Assembly: GCA_029882015.1 (NCBI GenBank)
Contig: JAOULM010000014.1
Span: forward strand, 1-16,441
Reading direction: 5' to 3'
DNA length: 16,441 nucleotides
Source: Candidatus Nomurabacteria bacterium
GTDB taxonomy: Bacteria > Patescibacteriota > Minisyncoccia > Phycocordibacterales > UBA1006
Shown: piece by piece, positions 1 through 6,306 of the stretch
How positions within the stretch are numbered: the first letter of the stretch is position 1
Layout: the number at the start of each line of letters is the position of its first letter
The notes under the pieces: generated by a model
What the model was told of the DNA's origin: nothing
The model's input: the letters and a program-made list of their open reading frames with translations, nothing else
Databases searched by the model: none
Position numbers and translations under genes: made by a program

Positions 1-2
1 TA

Positions 3-1910
3 CTATTTTCTCTTTTTTTAACAACAAAAGTATTTGCTGTTGCCCCCACCGTAACGACAGAATCTTCAACACCAGCAGAAGATTCAGCAACACTGGTTGG
101 CTCCGTGAACATAGATGGTAATGCAACAATAACTGCAACTGGTTTTGAATATGGTCTAACTACTGGGTATGGAGCCAGTGTTTCATCTTCTGGTGATCCT
201 AATTTTTCATATGATTCACAGTTTGGGTCTTTTGGAACTGGTAATGGACAGTTTAGAAACCCTTATGATATTACAATAGATTCATCTGGTAATATTTATG
301 TCGTTGAATATTCCAACAACCGTGTTCAAAAATTCGATTCATCTGGAACGTATATTACGCAATGGGGAACTTTTGGGACTGGCAATGGGCAATTCAAACT
401 GCCCACCAGTATCGCCATAGATTCATCTAATAATCTGTATGTTACAGACACCCTTAATCAACGTATTCAAAAATTCGATTCATCTGGTACATATGTAACG
501 CAATGGGGGTCCAGCGGTAGCGGAGATGGGCAGTTTTCTTCTCCATCTGGTATTGCCATAGACTCATTTGACAATGTGTATGTATCAGACAGATCAAACT
601 ACCGTGTGCAAAAATTTACATCATCCGGGGTTTTTGCAACTAAATGGGGGACTTTAGGTAGTGGAGATGGGCAGTTTGCCTCTAACGGAATGTGGGGCGT
701 GGAGGTAGATTCGTCAGATAATGTGTATGTTGTGGATGGAAGTAATAGCCGAATTCAAAAATTTACATCAGCTGGTGTTTTTATTACTAAATGGGGGTCC
801 AGTGGCACAGGAGATGGGCAATTTTCTTCTCTGCTGGGTGTCGCAATAGATTCATCAGATAATGTATATATTGGAGATTCAGCAAACTCTCGTGTTCAGA
901 AATTTACCTCGGCTGGAACATATATTTCGCAATTTGGATCCAGCGGTAGTGGAGATGGAGAGTTTGCCGGAATTTTTGGATTAACAACCGACACACAAGA
1001 TGCCTTATACATATCAGATGCTACCAACTCCCGCATCCAAAAATTCACCCGCTCTTTCTCCCTCTCCCTCTCATCCCTCGTCTGTAACACTCTGTACCAC
1101 TTTCGTGCATTTGGTACGAATGCAGATGGCACCGGTGTTGGTTCGGATGGTTCTTTTACCACCAGTGCTTGTGCTGCTGTCAACAGTACTTCTTACTTCC
1201 CTCCCCCTCGATGCGAGTTTGTAGACGAAGGGTATGAAATTACTCGTGGTGAGAAGTTAAAACTACGATGGAAAGTAATATTTGAACCAGGATGGGAGGG
1301 GTTCCCATATATCTTACGACTGCAGAACCCGTATATGATTCTTGCTGGTGGTATTACAGAAGTGGCAGTAAACCCAAAGAATACAAAAGAATATGATCTG
1401 CATGTTTTGAATATGTGGGGTACTAGGGTGTGTAGTACTACGGTGGTGGTTAATGATCCGGTGCCTTTTGAGCAGGTGGATGATGTAGTTGGTATAGATG
1501 ATACCTCTAATGTAACGTCTGTAGATGGTGGTTTGCCTACGTCCACTGTTCCACTAGAAGAGACTGATGATGGTGATATTGCAGGTGCATTTGTGGCGCC
1601 GTATTGTCCGTATTTTACAGGGTATTTACGCCTAGGAAGTAAGAGGAACAATGGTGGTGAGGTTATGAAAGTTAAACAGTTTTTAAATGTCCACATGGGG
1701 TCAGAGCTAACGAAGAGTGAGTTATTTGATGAGAAACTAGATGATGCTGTTCGTGAGCTACAAAGTAGATATAGAGACCGAGTGTTGACTCCGTGGGGTC
1801 TAGAGAGTCCTACAGGTTATGTATACCAGAGTACACGTAATATGTTAAATGAATTGGCGGGATGTGATGAGGGTGAGGTGAGGTTGGATAATGGGGTGGT
1901 TATTAATTAG
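3..1910 (+). CDS. Secreted NHL-repeat beta-propeller / Ig-like protein, 5'-truncated
   Basis: The frame is open to the left edge, so the true start lies outside the window; 635 residues are visible. Residues before VFA-VAPT look like the end of a signal peptide, so the protein is probably exported. Six tandem NHL-type repeats, each built on G-x-F…GIAIDSSDNVYV-D…NxRIQKF, span about nt 215-1045 and should form a six-bladed propeller. Before them (about nt 75-200, GFEYGLTTGYG) and after them (about nt 1050-1175, LYHFRAFGTNADGTG) lie what look like the two halves of one fibronectin-III-like domain. An Ig-like segment follows (about nt 1180-1460), then an acidic linker, then a C-terminal domain (about nt 1597-1895) with FTGYLRLGS, LTPWGLESPTGYVY and a terminal Cys, a type common at the C-termini of CPR surface proteins and related to peptidoglycan-binding folds. 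A cell-surface or adhesive role is inferred. The start at GTG 105 is rejected because homology-like sequence continues upstream. Confidence 0.85.
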   Translation, partial: LFSLFLTTKVFAVAPTVTTESSTPAEDSATLVGSVNIDGNATITATGFEYGLTTGYGASVSSSGDPNFSYDSQFGSFGTGNGQFRNPYDITIDSSGNIYVVEYSNNRVQKFDSSGTYITQWGTFGTGNGQFKLPTSIAIDSSNNLYVTDTLNQRIQKFDSSGTYVTQWGSSGSGDGQFSSPSGIAIDSFDNVYVSDRSNYRVQKFTSSGVFATKWGTLGSGDGQFASNGMWGVEVDSSDNVYVVDGSNSRIQKFTSAGVFITKWGSSGTGDGQFSSLLGVAIDSSDNVYIGDSANSRVQKFTSAGTYISQFGSSGSGDGEFAGIFGLTTDTQDALYISDATNSRIQKFTRSFSLSLSSLVCNTLYHFRAFGTNADGTGVGSDGSFTTSACAAVNSTSYFPPPRCEFVDEGYEITRGEKLKLRWKVIFEPGWEGFPYILRLQNPYMILAGGITEVAVNPKNTKEYDLHVLNMWGTRVCSTTVVVNDPVPFEQVDDVVGIDDTSNVTSVDGGLPTSTVPLEETDDGDIAGAFVAPYCPYFTGYLRLGSKRNNGGEVMKVKQFLNVHMGSELTKSELFDEKLDDAVRELQSRYRDRVLTPWGLESPTGYVYQSTRNMLNELAGCDEGEVRLDNGVVIN

Positions 1911-1923
1911 GAAAATGGTAAAT

Positions 1924-1950
1924 AAAAACCCCGCTGATTGCGGGGTTTTT
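1924..1950 (+). terminator. Rho-independent terminator, probably bidirectional
   Basis: An 11-nt inverted repeat (AAAAACCCCGC / GCGGGGTTTTT) surrounds a 5-nt loop. It lies 14 nt after the stop of the NHL protein. The A5 run on one side and T5 run on the other let it serve both that gene and the convergent small gene ending at 1981. Confidence 0.9.
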
Positions 1951-1980
1951 GATTAGAAGTTTTATCTTAACTAATTAAAA

Positions 1981-2382
1981 TTAATCAAGTATTTTTAGAG
2001 ATTTATCATCAACGAAAAAAACAAGCTTGGATGTTTTGTCAATTTGCAAAATAAAATAATCAACATCTACATTCTCTTTTTTTAGAACTAATTTAGACCC
2101 TTTAATAAACTTCATTATTGAAGAATTAATCTCAATTTGCAAAATAGTTAAATTACCAAAACAATAATCATCGGGAAATTTCTCCATAGAAGAGGTAATT
2201 TTCTCAAAAGCAATTGTTAATGTATCGTCAGGGTTTGCAAAAACCAAGTCAGAAACAAGGCCTATGGTTTTGACAGATTCTATTTTTCCAAAAACCGCCA
2301 TAAGTTTTTGATCAATAGCTGATCTATATCTTAAATCCTGAATACCATTTGGCACAACTATTAAAAGTTTTCTTTTTTTCAT
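1981..2382 (-). CDS. Small hypothetical protein, 133 aa
   Basis: I do not recognise this family. The product is lysine-rich (KKRKLLIVVPNG at the N-terminus), soluble, with alternating hydrophobic strands towards the C-terminus, and has no signal peptide, membrane segment or obvious catalytic motif. The reading frame is credible as a real gene because it has a near-consensus sigma-70 promoter 26 nt upstream, a clean ATG, and a terminator on its 3' side. It lies directly after the 16S rRNA terminator in the same orientation but is transcribed from its own promoter. No Shine-Dalgarno precedes the ATG; the predicted leader is about 19 nt of A/T-rich sequence. Confidence 0.7.
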   Translation of the reverse strand: MKKRKLLIVVPNGIQDLRYRSAIDQKLMAVFGKIESVKTIGLVSDLVFANPDDTLTIAFEKITSSMEKFPDDYCFGNLTILQIEINSSIMKFIKGSKLVLKKENVDVDYFILQIDKTSKLVFFVDDKSLKILD

Positions 2383-2407
2383 ATATTTAATTTTTAGTGT
2401 TTAATAC

Positions 2408-2436
2408 ATTATAGCATTTTTTCACAGATAAGTCAA
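2408..2436 (-). promoter_or_regulatory. Sigma-70 promoter of the small hypothetical gene
   Basis: On the minus strand, TTGACT (2436-2431), a 17-nt spacer and a perfect TATAAT (2413-2408). Predicted start near 2401. The -35 box overlaps the U-tract of the 16S terminator just upstream. Confidence 0.85.
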
Positions 2437-2467
2437 AAGACCGCGCGCCTATGGCGCGCGGTCTTTT
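2435..2467 (-). terminator. 16S rRNA transcription terminator
   Basis: A very stable hairpin: 15-bp perfect stem including GACCGCGCGCC, a 3-nt loop and a short T4 tract on the minus strand. It ends the 16S unit before any 23S gene appears. On the plus strand it also has a T4 tract, so it may act in both directions. Confidence 0.85.
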
Positions 2468-2515
2468 AGTTCCCTCTTAATTCAATAGTTGTATGTAAAT
2501 AGTATCTAAAGTTTC

Positions 2516-2536
2516 TTTTCTCTTTTGTTCCATCCT
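2516..2536 (-). other. 3' arm of the pre-16S processing stem
   Basis: This 21-nt stretch is complementary to 4280-4300 in the leader: 20 Watson-Crick pairs plus one G-U, including a perfect 16-bp core (2521-2536 with 4280-4295). A long stem enclosing 16S is the classical RNase III substrate of rRNA precursors. It is unusually far (about 170 nt) from the mature 16S 3' end. Confidence 0.75.
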
Positions 2537-2706
2537 ATGAAACGAGACCAACTTGTATGCTCGTACGAGGCATATAAATCTGGATTTTGCCTAGCGTTAA
2601 CAGACGCTAGGACTGTGCCGATCTTTTCGAGCGTTACGGCAATGGCTCGACTGTATAAATACAGCCAATTCAACCAATATCCATATCCGAAGATAGGATT
2701 TGTCCA
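2537..2706 (-). other. Structured 16S 3' trailer
   Basis: About 170 nt between the inferred 16S 3' end and the processing stem. It can fold into several hairpins: an 8-bp stem at 2590-2611 (CCTAGCGT / ACGCTAGG), a stem at 2651-2664 (CTGTA / TACAG), and on the RNA strand UAUC-UUCG-GAUA at 2684-2695. I found no tRNA-like fold, no open frame with support and no CCUCC motif. Function unknown. Confidence 0.6.
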
Positions 2707-4237
2707 AATGGAATTGTTCCACGACCAGCTTCCGCTAGCCGTGCCTTGTTACGACTTAGTCCCTGTCACCAAGTTTACCTTCGGCCACATAAATGCAGAC
2801 TTCGGGTACCCCCGGCTCCCTTGACTTGACGGGCGGTGAGTACAAGACTCGAGAACGTATTCACGGCAGTGTGCTGACCTGCCATTACTATCGATTCCGA
2901 CTTCAAGAGGTCGAGTTGCAGACCTCTATCCGAACTGAGGATGGTTTTATGGGATTGGCTCCGCGTTACCGCTTCGCAACCTGTTGTACCACCCATTGTA
3001 GCGCGTGTGTAGCCCAGGGTATCAAGGGTCATGCTGATTTGGCGTCATCCTCGCCTTCCTCCCCCCTCTGAAACGACAATAATTTATCAAGATCCTGAAA
3101 TAAATTCAGGATGACAATTATCATCTCAGAGGGGGCAGTCTCGTGTGACATATATAACACACGACGAGGGTTTCGTTCGTTATCCGACTTAACGGTACAG
3201 CTCAAGCCACGAACTGACGACAACCATGCAACACCTGTCTAGCGATCTCAAAGACGGTGTCCGTTTCTGGACACCCACAGCTAGATTTCTAACCCTGGTA
3301 AGGTTCTTCGCTTAGCATCGAATTAAACCACACGCTCCACCGATTGTGCGAGTCCCCGTCTATTCCTTTGAGTTTTAGCCTTGCGACCGTACTTCCCAGG
3401 CGCCAGACTTAACGCGTTAGCTACGCCTCTCAGAGGGTCGATACTCCAAAAAGCTAGTCTGGATCGTTTAGGCCTTGGACTACGGGGGTATCTAATCCCC
3501 TTCGCTACCCAAGGTTTCGTGCCTCAGCGTCAGTGTCACCCCAGTATACTGCCTTCGCATTTGGTGTTCCCCATGATATCAACGGATTTCACCCCTACAC
3601 CATGAGTTCCGTATACCTCTTGTGAACTCGAGTTATGCCGTTTCAAAAGTGTTTTCCAGGTTGAGCCTGGATCTTTCACTTCTGACTAACATAACCGCCT
3701 ACGCACCCTTTACGCCCAATAATTCCGGATAACGCTTGGGGCCCTCGTATTACCGCTCCTGCTGGCACGAGGTTAGGAGCCCCTTATTCATACGCTAACG
3801 TCAATAATTTCCTCACGTATAAAAGATTTTTACATACCGAAGTACTTCATCAATCACGCGGCGTCGCTCCGTCACACTTTCGTGCATTGCGGAAGATTCT
3901 CGACTGCAGCCTCCCGTAGGAGTTTGGCCAGTGTCTCAGTGCCAATGGTGGGGGTCAGGCTCTCACCTCCCCTAAGCGTCATAGCCTTGGTAGTCCTTTA
4001 CACTACCAACAAGCTGATACTCAGCAGGCTGTTCCGAAAGCGATAAATCTTTCCTCCGAAGAGATATCATGTATTAGTTACGATTTCTCGCAATTATTCA
4101 TGACTTTCGGGTACATACCCACCTGTTACTACCCAGTCTGCCACTTTCCTATATGTAAACACATAGAATCGTTTGACTTGCATGCCTTATCCACGCCGCC
4201 AGCGTTCATCCTGAGCTAGGATCAAACTCTTATCCTA
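2707..4237 (-). rRNA. rrs: 16S ribosomal RNA (stand-alone, divergent, altered 3' tail)
   Basis: A complete small-subunit rRNA of about 1531 nt. The 5' end is placed from the AGAGTTTGATCCTAGCTCAG block, the 3' end by alignment beyond helix 45. Landmarks seen on the RNA strand: the 790-loop ATTAGATACCC, GGAATAGACGGGG near 910, AACGAACGAAACCC near 1100, the decoding region GUACUCACCGCCCGUC and AAGTCGTAACAAGG, and helix 45 with an intact GGAA loop. Departures from the bacterial consensus: (1) the tail reads GGAACAAUUCCAUU, lacking CCUCC; (2) helix 40 is enlarged by about 60 nt relative to E. coli with a REP-like palindrome; (3) 525-526 are GA instead of CC, with compensating changes at 505-506; (4) A1396 is U. 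Conserved functional sites and compensatory pairing indicate a working gene. No 23S or 5S follows. Boundaries are uncertain by a few nt. Confidence 0.95.
3063..3133 (-). repeat. REP-like palindrome expanding 16S helix 40
   Basis: Between the conserved GACTGCC and GGAGGAAGG blocks there are 71 nt where E. coli has 11. The insert is closed by CCCCTCTGA/TCAGAGGGG and holds a nested hairpin, ATCCTGAA/TTCAGGAT (3092-3112), with flanking ATAATT/AATTAT pairing. On the RNA strand it contains TGTCATCCTGAATTTATTTC, which resembles a widespread family of bacterial intergenic palindromes whose spurious translation reads VILNLFQDL; that string is readable on the minus strand here. Confidence 0.75.
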
Positions 4238-4536
4238 GACGTTTACAACTACTACTAGTTGCCAACATCCTCGTAACCGAGGATGGAACAAAAGAAAAAA
4301 CAAAAAACTTGTCTTACCAGAAATATATTTATAAATAAACATATTCTATATTAAGGTTATGCATCGTATATCTAAACATACGATGCAGTTACTTTACTAC
4401 ATACATGATCATTTTTGACTCATAAAAAATGATCACTATTGAATTGACGAAGAAATTGTCATCAGAGATAACTGTTTCCCATTGACGCTAACCCCATAGG
4501 GAGCCAGTACCAATAAAAAACGCCACCTCAGACGTA
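4238..4536 (-). other. 16S rRNA leader (transcribed, no gene)
   Basis: About 300 nt between the predicted transcription start and mature 16S. It contains a 9-bp hairpin GCATCGTAT/ATACGATGC at 4361-4386, an 11-bp hairpin TGATCATTTTT/AAAAATGATCA around 4406-4435, and an 8-bp hairpin CATCCTCG/CGAGGATG at 4266-4285 that shares bases with the processing stem. I see no convincing coding frame and no recognisable boxA. Confidence 0.6.
4280..4300 (-). other. 5' arm of the pre-16S processing stem
   Basis: Complementary to 2516-2536 across the whole 16S gene (see the 3' arm). Its inner end (4280-4285) also pairs locally with 4266-4271, so the nascent leader could switch from a local hairpin to the long-range stem once the trailer is made. 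Confidence 0.75.
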
Positions 4537-4542
4537 CCCAGT

Positions 4543-4570
4543 ATTATACACATATCAAATATAGATGCAA
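4543..4570 (-). promoter_or_regulatory. Promoter of the 16S rRNA unit
   Basis: On the minus strand, TTGCAT (4570-4565), a 16-nt spacer and a perfect TATAAT (4548-4543). It lies between the terminator of the upstream receiver gene and the leader, and is the best match in the region. Confidence 0.75.
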
Positions 4571-4596
4571 GGAAATTTATATGGAAATAAGGTATA

Positions 4597-4628
4597 TAAA
4601 AATCCCCTGTGGCGTAGCCACAGGGGAT
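4597..4628 (-). terminator. Terminator of the receiver-domain gene
   Basis: A perfect 12-bp stem (ATCCCCTGTGGC / GCCACAGGGGAT) with a 3-nt loop, followed on the minus strand by T5. It lies 13 nt after the stop codon at 4642-4644 and insulates the rRNA promoter. Confidence 0.9.
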
Positions 4629-4641
4629 ATAATTTTAAACT

Positions 4642-5163
4642 CTATTTCAGCAACCTTTCAAGTGCTTTCTTCCAATCTTTAACTGTATATTGGTTGCCAT
4701 CCCAAATCATACTTGAACACGTAATAAAGGTGCTCGAGTTAAAAGCAATAGAACTTTCACTATCAGAAAAACCAATTAAGTCCATTGCCCACAACAAAGG
4801 GCTATCATGATGATTACCATCAGTCACTATAGCAACATTTTTAGTTCCCCTCCTTAATGCAGCAAGTGCAAAAACGAATCCGTAGGGTACCTGACCAGCC
4901 TCGGTAGACCCTTGTCCACTGCTACTTGGCGGCATAAAAAGATCAGTCAGAACCACATCGAACCAAGGATCTCCTTTTTCCCAAAAATGAGCAAAATAAC
5001 TATCACCTCTTTTAGCGTGATATTGAACATCCCCTTCAACTTGAGTAAGATACTCTTGTGCCTCATCGTATGATGAGCATAATGTTAGTTCATGGTCAGC
5101 ACCAAGCTGTTCTTCAGCAGCTTGAATATTCTGAGGATTATCATCAATTACAAGAATTTTCAT
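4642..5163 (-). CDS. Stand-alone response-regulator receiver-like protein
   Basis: 173 residues with the outline of a receiver (REC) domain: ILVIDDN at the N-terminus (acidic pair D7, D8), DVVLTDLFMP with the likely phosphoacceptor D74, and AIVTDG with the switch Thr at T114. The usual K-P after strand 5 is not obvious, so phosphorylation chemistry should not be taken for granted. Between strands 2 and 3 there is an extra segment (about residues 45-66, rich in aromatic and charged residues), and another insert follows the phosphoacceptor (PPSSSGQGSTEAGQ). There is no DNA-binding output domain and no histidine kinase nearby. Similar lone receiver-like proteins occur in CPR genomes; the partner is unknown. 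Start chosen at the first ATG, about 38 nt after a consensus promoter start and with no Shine-Dalgarno. Confidence 0.75.
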   Translation of the reverse strand: MKILVIDDNPQNIQAAEEQLGADHELTLCSSYDEAQEYLTQVEGDVQYHAKRGDSYFAHFWEKGDPWFDVVLTDLFMPPSSSGQGSTEAGQVPYGFVFALAALRRGTKNVAIVTDGNHHDSPLLWAMDLIGFSDSESSIAFNSSTFITCSSMIWDGNQYTVKDWKKALERLLK

Positions 5164-5207
5164 AATCTATATTTTTATTATTTGATTGAATTTGTTTATT
5201 TCCGCCT

Positions 5208-5235
5208 ATTATACACATTTTCACTGTTTTGTCAA
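5208..5235 (-). promoter_or_regulatory. Consensus promoter of the receiver gene
   Basis: On the minus strand a perfect TTGACA (5235-5230), a 16-nt spacer and a perfect TATAAT (5213-5208). Predicted leader about 38 nt without a Shine-Dalgarno. Confidence 0.9.
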
Positions 5236-5243
5236 TATATATC

Positions 5244-5284
5244 AAAAAAACCAACGGCTCACGCTGTGAGCCGTTGGTTTTTTT
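5244..5284 (-). terminator. Terminator of the peptidoglycan-binding-like gene
   Basis: A perfect 19-nt inverted repeat (A7 then CCAACGGCTCAC, 3-nt loop, then the complement and T7). It follows the stop at 5302-5304 and has U-tracts in both directions. Confidence 0.92.
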
Positions 5285-5301
5285 GTTTATTTATCTGTAA
5301 A

Positions 5302-5814
5302 TTATCGTGATTCCATCCAGCTGATCATCTTACCCAATGTTCCCGATCCGACTCCCCCGTCTATACCAATCTTTTGGTCTTTTTGGAATTGTTCAACACG
5401 TTTACGTGTGGTTGGACCGAAATCTCCGTCAATTCCCCCGGATGTATTAAAATATGTATTCAGGAATGCTTGGATTTTTTTTACATCTGTGCCGCTGGAT
5501 CCAGGTTCCAAAACTATCCCGCGTGATTTCAATGATTGTAAATCAGCCAATACCCCTGTGGCAGGAGCCGTTGTTTCTGTTGGTGTTTCTGTGACCACTG
5601 TTTCGTTTGCCAGCTGAGCCTGTAATTCATCGATTTTCAATTCCAAAGATGCAATCTTTTGATCTTTTTCTTGCATGACTTCTGCCAGTTCAGATTCTAA
5701 TTGCCTAGATACATGTTCTGAACCACTATCCATTAATGTATACCCGACAAACCCTATTGCCACAATTAGTAAAATAAATAATGTTGTTGTTATGCTAAAT
5801 TTCATATTGCTCAT
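5302..5814 (-). CDS. Membrane-anchored coiled-coil protein with peptidoglycan-binding domain
   Basis: 170 residues. One N-terminal membrane segment (about residues 6-28) anchors the protein, followed by a coiled-coil stretch (about 33-70), a Thr/Pro-rich linker (72-87) and a PG_binding_1-type domain (about 100-167) with GSSGTDVKKIQAFLN, GIDGDFGPTTRKRVEQFQKDQ and GIDGGVGSGTL. The domain family binds cell-wall peptidoglycan; here it would sit outside the membrane and tie envelope and wall together. No catalytic domain is present, so a structural role is inferred. The first ATG (5814) is favoured because a promoter -10 box ends 10 nt upstream; a second ATG lies three codons in. Confidence 0.85.
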   Translation of the reverse strand: MSNMKFSITTTLFILLIVAIGFVGYTLMDSGSEHVSRQLESELAEVMQEKDQKIASLELKIDELQAQLANETVVTETPTETTAPATGVLADLQSLKSRGIVLEPGSSGTDVKKIQAFLNTYFNTSGGIDGDFGPTTRKRVEQFQKDQKIGIDGGVGSGTLGKMISWMESR

Positions 5815-5824
5815 ATATATATCT

Positions 5825-5852
5825 ATAATACAGCAAATTTTTTACCAAGCAA
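5825..5852 (-). promoter_or_regulatory. Promoter giving a nearly leaderless mRNA
   Basis: On the minus strand TTGCTT (5852-5847), 16 nt, TATTAT (5830-5825), with 10 nt to the ATG, so the predicted leader is about 4 nt. Confidence 0.65.
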
Positions 5853-5894
5853 ACAGACAGTAATCCACAATAAAAAATGCTTCATAAGCTGTGG

Positions 5895-5935
5895 GCTCGC
5901 TCAACTTAGAGGTTCAACCTCTAAGTTGAGCGAGC
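5895..5935. repeat. Perfect 20-bp inverted repeat between divergent genes
   Basis: Two 20-nt arms (left arm GCTCGCTCAACTTAGAGGTT) around a single C. No T-tract follows on either side, and both flanking genes point away from it, so it is not a normal terminator. It may be a protein-binding site, a mobile palindrome or a cruciform-forming element. Confidence 0.8.
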
Positions 5936-5967
5936 AACGCGTCTGACCACCAAATAATTCCCCACTA

Positions 5968-5995
5968 TTGCTTTTTTTTACTTTTTTGATAGACT
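5968..5995 (+). promoter_or_regulatory. Leaderless promoter of secG
   Basis: TTGCTT (5968-5973), 16 nt, TAGACT (5990-5995), then exactly 6 nt to the ATG at 6002, so transcription is predicted to begin at or beside the start codon. Confidence 0.65.
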
Positions 5996-6001
5996 GTTCA
6001 C

Positions 6002-6226
6002 ATGATACAAATTCTATCTATCGTGCAAATTATATTTGCGGTACTACTTATTCTTTCTGTCTTGTTCCAGCAATCAGAAGCCGGCCTAGGAGGGGCTTTT
6101 GGTGGTTCAGACACTGATGGTATTCACCACACACGTCGAGGATTCGAAAAATTCTTGTTTATCTCATCAATCGTATTGGGAATTCTTTTTGCTGTTTCTG
6201 CGCTACTTATTCTTGTTCTTAGCTAG
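6002..6226 (+). CDS. secG: Preprotein translocase subunit SecG
   Basis: 74 residues, the usual size for SecG. Two membrane segments (about residues 2-22 and 49-73) flank the conserved cytoplasmic loop LFQQSEAGLGGAFGG. SecG joins SecY and SecE in the protein-conducting channel and assists SecA-driven export. It is followed after 80 nt by an exported substrate-binding protein on the same strand, probably co-transcribed. No Shine-Dalgarno; the -10 box is 6 nt from the ATG. Confidence 0.93.
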   Translation: MIQILSIVQIIFAVLLILSVLFQQSEAGLGGAFGGSDTDGIHHTRRGFEKFLFISSIVLGILFAVSALLILVLS

Positions 6227-6306
6227 ATCAACCCCATCGAACACGATTTCAAAATCCACCCTTACTATAGAAATAATTTGTATTTTTAAATGAACCACTT
6301 TATACA

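Noticed and set aside
1193..1696. Minus-strand open frame within the NHL protein
   Set aside because: It is a shadow of the plus-strand gene, with biased composition and no promoter.
2537..2706. A tRNA in the 16S trailer, as in ordinary 16S-23S spacers
   Set aside because: No 7-bp acceptor stem, T-loop GTTCRA or anticodon arm could be fitted.
2468..2706. A displaced anti-SD (CCUCC) after an insertion near the 16S 3' end
   Set aside because: CCUCC does not occur on the RNA strand between helix 45 and the terminator.
3029..3223. Open frame on the minus strand inside 16S containing VILNLFQDL
   Set aside because: It lies in conserved rRNA sequence, and that peptide is the known artefact of translating REP-like palindromes.
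2525..3605. Several plus- and minus-strand open frames across 16S and its trailer
   Set aside because: They overlap rRNA helices, have no promoter or start context, and no protein-like composition.
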